Source of the DNA: Desulfobacterales bacterium | GTDB lineage: Bacteria; Desulfobacterota; Desulfobacteria; Desulfobacterales; Desulfobacteraceae | DNA: 28,654 bases | Assembly (NCBI GenBank): GCA_022361535.1 | Contig: JAKSAU010000891.1 | Coordinates: forward strand, 1 to 28,654 | Direction: 5' to 3' | Part shown: positions 25,775 to 28,654 of the stretch, piece after piece | How the letters are laid out: each line of letters begins with the position of its first letter | Position numbering within the stretch: the stretch's first letter is position 1 | The notes under the pieces: model-generated | What the model was told of the DNA's origin: nothing | What the model saw: only the letters and a program-made list of their open reading frames with translations | Database searches by the model: none | Translations under genes and position numbers: made by a program

Positions 25775-25794
25775 CCTCAAAATCAAGGATAACC
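25748..25794. repeat. Three GGATAACC-like elements in the ABC operon leader
   Basis: Plus strand GGATAACC (25787-25794), GGATCAACC (25768-25776) and the inverted copy GTTATCCC (25748-25755). Two of them overlap the candidate promoter. A separate 5-base inverted repeat, ATCCA (25712-25716) and TGGAT (25725-25729), lies closer to the gene. They could be operators for the ribbon-helix-helix protein; this is inference. Confidence 0.35.
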
Positions 25795-25832
25795 AAAATG
25801 TAATTTACTCTGGTTAAGGGGCATGTATGGGT

Positions 25833-26582
25833 TTAAAAGCAGAAAAACAGAAGAAAACAAGCCAGGCCGGCTGTAATGGCAAACGGCTCTTTGCCACTTG
25901 AACTGAATTCAGGGTCAGTGCGGTTATCATCATAGCACCGGGCATCCATGGCCATAGCCATGGCATTGGCTGAGCGAAAGGTTTTTCCCAACAGGGATAG
26001 AGTGAGAGTTGATATCCTTTTTAAAGGGTTCTTTCTAAGATGTCCGCACCTGGCATCCATGGCTTGTTGCGTTTCCGTGGCCTGGGTAAGAATCATGGGG
26101 AAAAATCTTAAAGCCAGGCTGATCATTGTTCCTACCCGCTTTTCAGGAACCAGGGGCAAAGGAGCAAGGGCCCATTGCACTGCAGCCTTTATCGCAGCCG
26201 GACGCGTCGTAGCCGTAAGGGTCAGGCCCAAAAGCATGACCAAAAGAAACCGCAGCGCAACAAGCCCGCCTTGGCCTAAACCCTGCCATGTTATAACTGC
26301 ATCCCATATTTTTATTATTGGGGTTCCGGGTGTTGTAAATGCACGTGCAATAATGATGAATCCCAATAACAGAAGAAAGAGTTTTAACTGCCCGATCAAA
26401 CTTGCTAACCGGATACCCGCTCGGGACAACAATAAGACGAGAATAAGCAGCCCAAATAAGCAGGCTGTCCAACCGGCAAAAATAATACCTGTCCCCACAA
26501 GGCAAATCAGGAAAAATTTACACCGCGGGTCAAGAGCATGCAAGGTGGTTTTTCCCGGCATATATTCAAACAGGGGCGGCAT
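25833..26582 (-). CDS. bioN: Energy-coupling factor transmembrane protein BioN (EcfT type)
   Basis: Integral membrane coupling protein that links the BioM ATPase to the biotin-binding subunit BioY. The N-terminus TTLHALDPRCKFFLI is the usual CbiQ/EcfT start, followed by about five membrane segments. Two cytoplasmic Ala-Arg-X coupling motifs, both reading MDARC (175-179 and 212-216), match the family signatures that contact the ATPase grooves. Length 249 aa is normal. The ATG directly abuts the bioM stop, with AAGGAGA five bases upstream. Biotin specificity comes from the adjacent bioY and birA; on its own it could be called a generic EcfT or CbiQ. Confidence 0.92.
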   Translation of the reverse strand: MPPLFEYMPGKTTLHALDPRCKFFLICLVGTGIIFAGWTACLFGLLILVLLLSRAGIRLASLIGQLKLFLLLLGFIIIARAFTTPGTPIIKIWDAVITWQGLGQGGLVALRFLLVMLLGLTLTATTRPAAIKAAVQWALAPLPLVPEKRVGTMISLALRFFPMILTQATETQQAMDARCGHLRKNPLKRISTLTLSLLGKTFRSANAMAMAMDARCYDDNRTDPEFSSSGKEPFAITAGLACFLLFFCF

Positions 26583-27326
26583 TTATGTCTCCTTGCTGCA
26601 TCTGGCGCATATGTTAAGGGGCTTGAGACCATACCGGCTAAGGTGTGGACCAAGATCTGGAATCGGTCCTTGTGCCGAAATCTGCCCCTGATCCAGAATT
26701 AGTATGCGGTGGGCGTGGGCAGCGGCAAGGTCCAGCTCATGGGTGGCCATGACGATGGTTGTCCCGGTTTTGTTTAGTTCAAGGATAATACCCATAAGGT
26801 CGCAGGAACCAGGGTAATCCAAATTGGCAAAGGGTTCGTCAAAAATGATAACCTCGGGTGCCATAACAAGTATACCTGCAATGGTTAACCGGCGTTTTTC
26901 GCCGCCGGACAAGGTGGCCGGATGCCTGTGCCTGAATTTATATAGGTCCATCTGTTTCAGGGTCTTTTTGACCCTTTCATTTATAACTTTCTTGTTCCAC
27001 TTTAAGTTTTCCGGTCCAAAAGCCACTTCATCAAATACAGTCTCTCCTAATATTTGGGTGTCGGCGTCTTGGAAGACCATACCCACAGTTTTGCGGGTAT
27101 TTGAAAGATCTATGAAAATATCATTGCCATTGAGACGGACTTCGCCTTTGTCCGGACGAAGCAACCCGTTGATATGACGTATGAGTGTGGTTTTACCTGA
27201 CCCGTTTCGTCCAGCTAATAGGAGGAATTCTCCAGGGATTACTGAAAATGAAATATCGGTAATACCCTGACTTCCATCATTATAGTGATGGGTTATTTGA
27301 TCAATCTCAAGTATGGAACTGGGCAT
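26583..27326 (-). CDS. bioM: Energy-coupling factor ATPase BioM (EcfA type)
   Basis: ABC ATPase that powers the biotin importer. Walker A GRNGSGKTT (39-47), Q-loop Q86 in MVFQDADTQIL, signature LSGGEKRRL (139-147), Walker B VIIFDEPFANLD (159-170) and switch His in MATHELDLAAAHA are intact. Length 247 aa is typical. The ATG at 27326 follows the bioY stop by 13 bases with a weak ribosome site. Only one ATPase gene is present, as in BioMNY systems, so it should form a homodimer. Confidence 0.94.
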   Translation of the reverse strand: MPSSILEIDQITHHYNDGSQGITDISFSVIPGEFLLLAGRNGSGKTTLIRHINGLLRPDKGEVRLNGNDIFIDLSNTRKTVGMVFQDADTQILGETVFDEVAFGPENLKWNKKVINERVKKTLKQMDLYKFRHRHPATLSGGEKRRLTIAGILVMAPEVIIFDEPFANLDYPGSCDLMGIILELNKTGTTIVMATHELDLAAAHAHRILILDQGQISAQGPIPDLGPHLSRYGLKPLNICARCSKET

Positions 27327-27339
27327 GGTTTCAGCTATT

Positions 27340-27864
27340 CTATCTTGTTTTTATAATTGGTCTGATTTTTTTGGCGATGAATGCAGCAGCTGCGATCTTT
27401 AATACAGCCCCGGGGAGAAACGGATACATACCTACGGCAAGAGCCTTTGACCAGGCCATGGATAAAACATATTTCAGCCAGGGCACTCCAATCGCATAAA
27501 CAATCAGGGAACCCACGATAAGGGCCACAAGATCCCCGACAAAGGTTTTCTTCATTGATTTAGAAAGAACTGCCGTTACATATACGGCTGGCAAATATCC
27601 CAAAAGATATCCTCCAGTGGGGCCGAACAGTTTTCCTATCCCGCCTGTTCCACCGGCGAATATGGGCAGACCGGCAAATCCCATGAGCAGATAAACGGCT
27701 ACACAGCCAAGTCCCCAGACAGGGCCTAAAATAAGGCCAGCTAAAAGTACAAACATATTCTGGAGAACAATGGGAACAGGTCCGATGGGGATTGAAATAA
27801 AGGCTCCGCAGGCAATCAGGGCAACAAAAAGAGCTGTAAATACAATTTGTCTGGTTGAGTTCAT
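27340..27864 (-). CDS. bioY: Biotin transporter substrate-binding subunit BioY
   Basis: BioY is the small membrane S-component that binds biotin. The 174-aa protein has about six membrane segments and the family pattern IPIGPVPIVLQNMFVLLAGL (25-44) followed by GPVWGLGCVAVYLLMGFAGL, GLPIFAGGTGGIGKLFGPTG and GYLLGYLPA. The ATG has AAGGAA seven bases upstream. It sits between birA (16-base gap) and bioM, so the order birA-bioY-bioM-bioN gives a complete biotin uptake and attachment unit. Confidence 0.96.
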   Translation of the reverse strand: MNSTRQIVFTALFVALIACGAFISIPIGPVPIVLQNMFVLLAGLILGPVWGLGCVAVYLLMGFAGLPIFAGGTGGIGKLFGPTGGYLLGYLPAVYVTAVLSKSMKKTFVGDLVALIVGSLIVYAIGVPWLKYVLSMAWSKALAVGMYPFLPGAVLKIAAAAFIAKKIRPIIKTR

Positions 27865-27880
27865 GAAAGTATTCCTTGTT

Positions 27881-28654
27881 TTATGTGTGAAAGCAGTCGC
27901 CGTATATTATTTTCTCTGTTTTACCGTCCCGGGTTTCAATGAAAAGGGTGCCTAAATCATCCACATGGGTGGCTGTTCCGGAAAGGGTTTTGCCCAATGT
28001 TTCGACCCTTACCCGGGAGCCGATAGTGGTGGTCTGCTCGCGCCACTGCGCCATAATTTTGGGGATGTCCATTTCCGTCGTCCGGTTTTTGAAATCCAGA
28101 AGAAATTCAGAAAGAAGGTTTCGCCGTGAGACAGGTTTGCCCAGGGTATTTTGAATGGACGTTGCATCAAAGCTATCGTTGGCAGGATCATTATTCACAT
28201 TCGTGCCAATGCCGATAACTAAAAACTGTATCATATCTGCCCGGGTTTCCATTTCAGAAAGCAGGCCGGTAATTTTCTTTCCTTCCAGGAGCAGGTCATT
28301 GGGCCATTTGACCCGGGTTTCAAGGTTGTAAAGGGTGTTGATCACACAGCTTAAGCTCAATGAGGCGGCAAAATTATAAATGTAAGCCATGGGTGGAGGT
28401 ATGTCCGGTTTGAGTATAAGGGTAAACCACAATCCGCCCCGGTCTGAAACCCATTCCCTGTTGAGCCTTCCCCTTCCTTTGGTCTGGTGCTCGGCCACAC
28501 AGCAACTCATATGCGGGGCACCATCTCTGGCAAGTAGCTTCGCTGTATCCATGGTGGTTTCAACTTCCTGGAAATGGTAAATCTGTTCCTGAAGTTCGAG
28601 GGGAAAACAAAAGGGTTCTAAGAGGTTATCCGGGTCAGCCAAGGCGTAGCCTTT
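27881..28654 (-). CDS. birA: Biotin--protein ligase BirA, probably bifunctional (cut by window edge)
   Basis: BirA makes biotinyl-AMP and transfers biotin to carrier proteins such as biotin carboxyl carrier protein. Visible: STT-like ETTMDTAK, the ATP/biotin loop KGRGRLNREWVS, the catalytic KWPNDLLLEGKKITGLL with its lysine, IGIGTNVNN, and a C-terminal SH3-like domain with GSRVRVETLGKTLSGTATHVDDLGTL split over about 26 residues. A TTG at 28642 could be taken as a start, but the frame stays open to the window end and the upstream residues read KGYALADP, matching the KGYSLPEP wing of the N-terminal helix-turn-helix domain of E. coli BirA. I therefore read the gene as truncated at the right edge and probably a bifunctional ligase/repressor. 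Confidence 0.93.
   Translation of the reverse strand, partial: KGYALADPDNLLEPFCFPLELQEQIYHFQEVETTMDTAKLLARDGAPHMSCCVAEHQTKGRGRLNREWVSDRGGLWFTLILKPDIPPPMAYIYNFAASLSLSCVINTLYNLETRVKWPNDLLLEGKKITGLLSEMETRADMIQFLVIGIGTNVNNDPANDSFDATSIQNTLGKPVSRRNLLSEFLLDFKNRTTEMDIPKIMAQWREQTTTIGSRVRVETLGKTLSGTATHVDDLGTLFIETRDGKTEKIIYGDCFHT

Noticed and set aside
25948..26691. Long plus-strand open frame of 247 codons opposite bioN
   Set aside because: It lies wholly antisense to bioN and the end of bioM, has no recognisable domain and is rich in Arg, Asn and Pro as expected of a shadow frame.
28640..28642. TTG at 28642 as the true birA start (short, ligase-only BirA)
   Set aside because: The frame remains open to the edge and the upstream residues match the helix-turn-helix wing of BirA.

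Overview
The window is an ordinary bacterial chromosome segment with every supported gene on the minus strand. Gene content points to a Gram-negative, sulfate-reducer-like deltaproteobacterium, and my best guess is the Desulfobacterales. The reasons are the gene order of the division cluster, a MurE-MurF fusion with a meso-diaminopimelate motif, a Gld-type ABC operon and the general style of the proteins. This placement is inference; there is no rRNA or other marker gene here. Overall base composition looks moderate, and the only clearly AT-rich stretch is the gap upstream of mraZ.

Reading in the direction of transcription (right to left), four blocks are visible. (1) 28654-25833: birA-bioY-bioM-bioN, a biotin ligase/repressor followed by a complete three-part energy-coupling-factor biotin importer. 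The birA frame runs off the right edge. (2) 25672-19517: a probable operon of a 191-aa protein with two ribbon-helix-helix-like repeats, a Gld-type ABC exporter (ATPase, permease, GldG-like protein, DUF4340 protein) and a PlsC-like acyltransferase. (3) 19265-17703: a single hybrid sensor histidine kinase. (4) 17314-1: the division and cell-wall (dcw) cluster, in the order mraZ, rsmH, ftsL, ftsI, murE-murF (one polypeptide), mraY, murD, ftsW, murG, murC, murB, ftsQ, ftsA, ftsZ, followed by the start of a B12-binding radical SAM gene that leaves the window at the left edge.

The dcw genes are packed with gaps of 20 bases or less or short overlaps, so they are very probably one transcription unit. 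Together they make the cytoplasmic and lipid-linked peptidoglycan precursors (MurB-G, MraY), polymerise and cross-link septal wall (FtsW, FtsI, FtsL, FtsQ) and build the Z-ring (FtsA, FtsZ). No ddl gene is present. The likely control point is the 388-base gap upstream of mraZ. It holds a candidate promoter overlapped by three exact 10-base GTGG repeats that look like MraZ operator boxes. Two further GTGG arrays with 10-11 base spacing lie upstream on the opposite strand.

No clearly new biological system is evident. The points most worth following are the multi-array MraZ-box region, the tandem ribbon-helix-helix gene heading the ABC/PlsC operon with repeated motifs in its leader, the KTS variant of the FtsI active-site motif, the unusual H-box of the histidine kinase and the MurE-MurF fusion.
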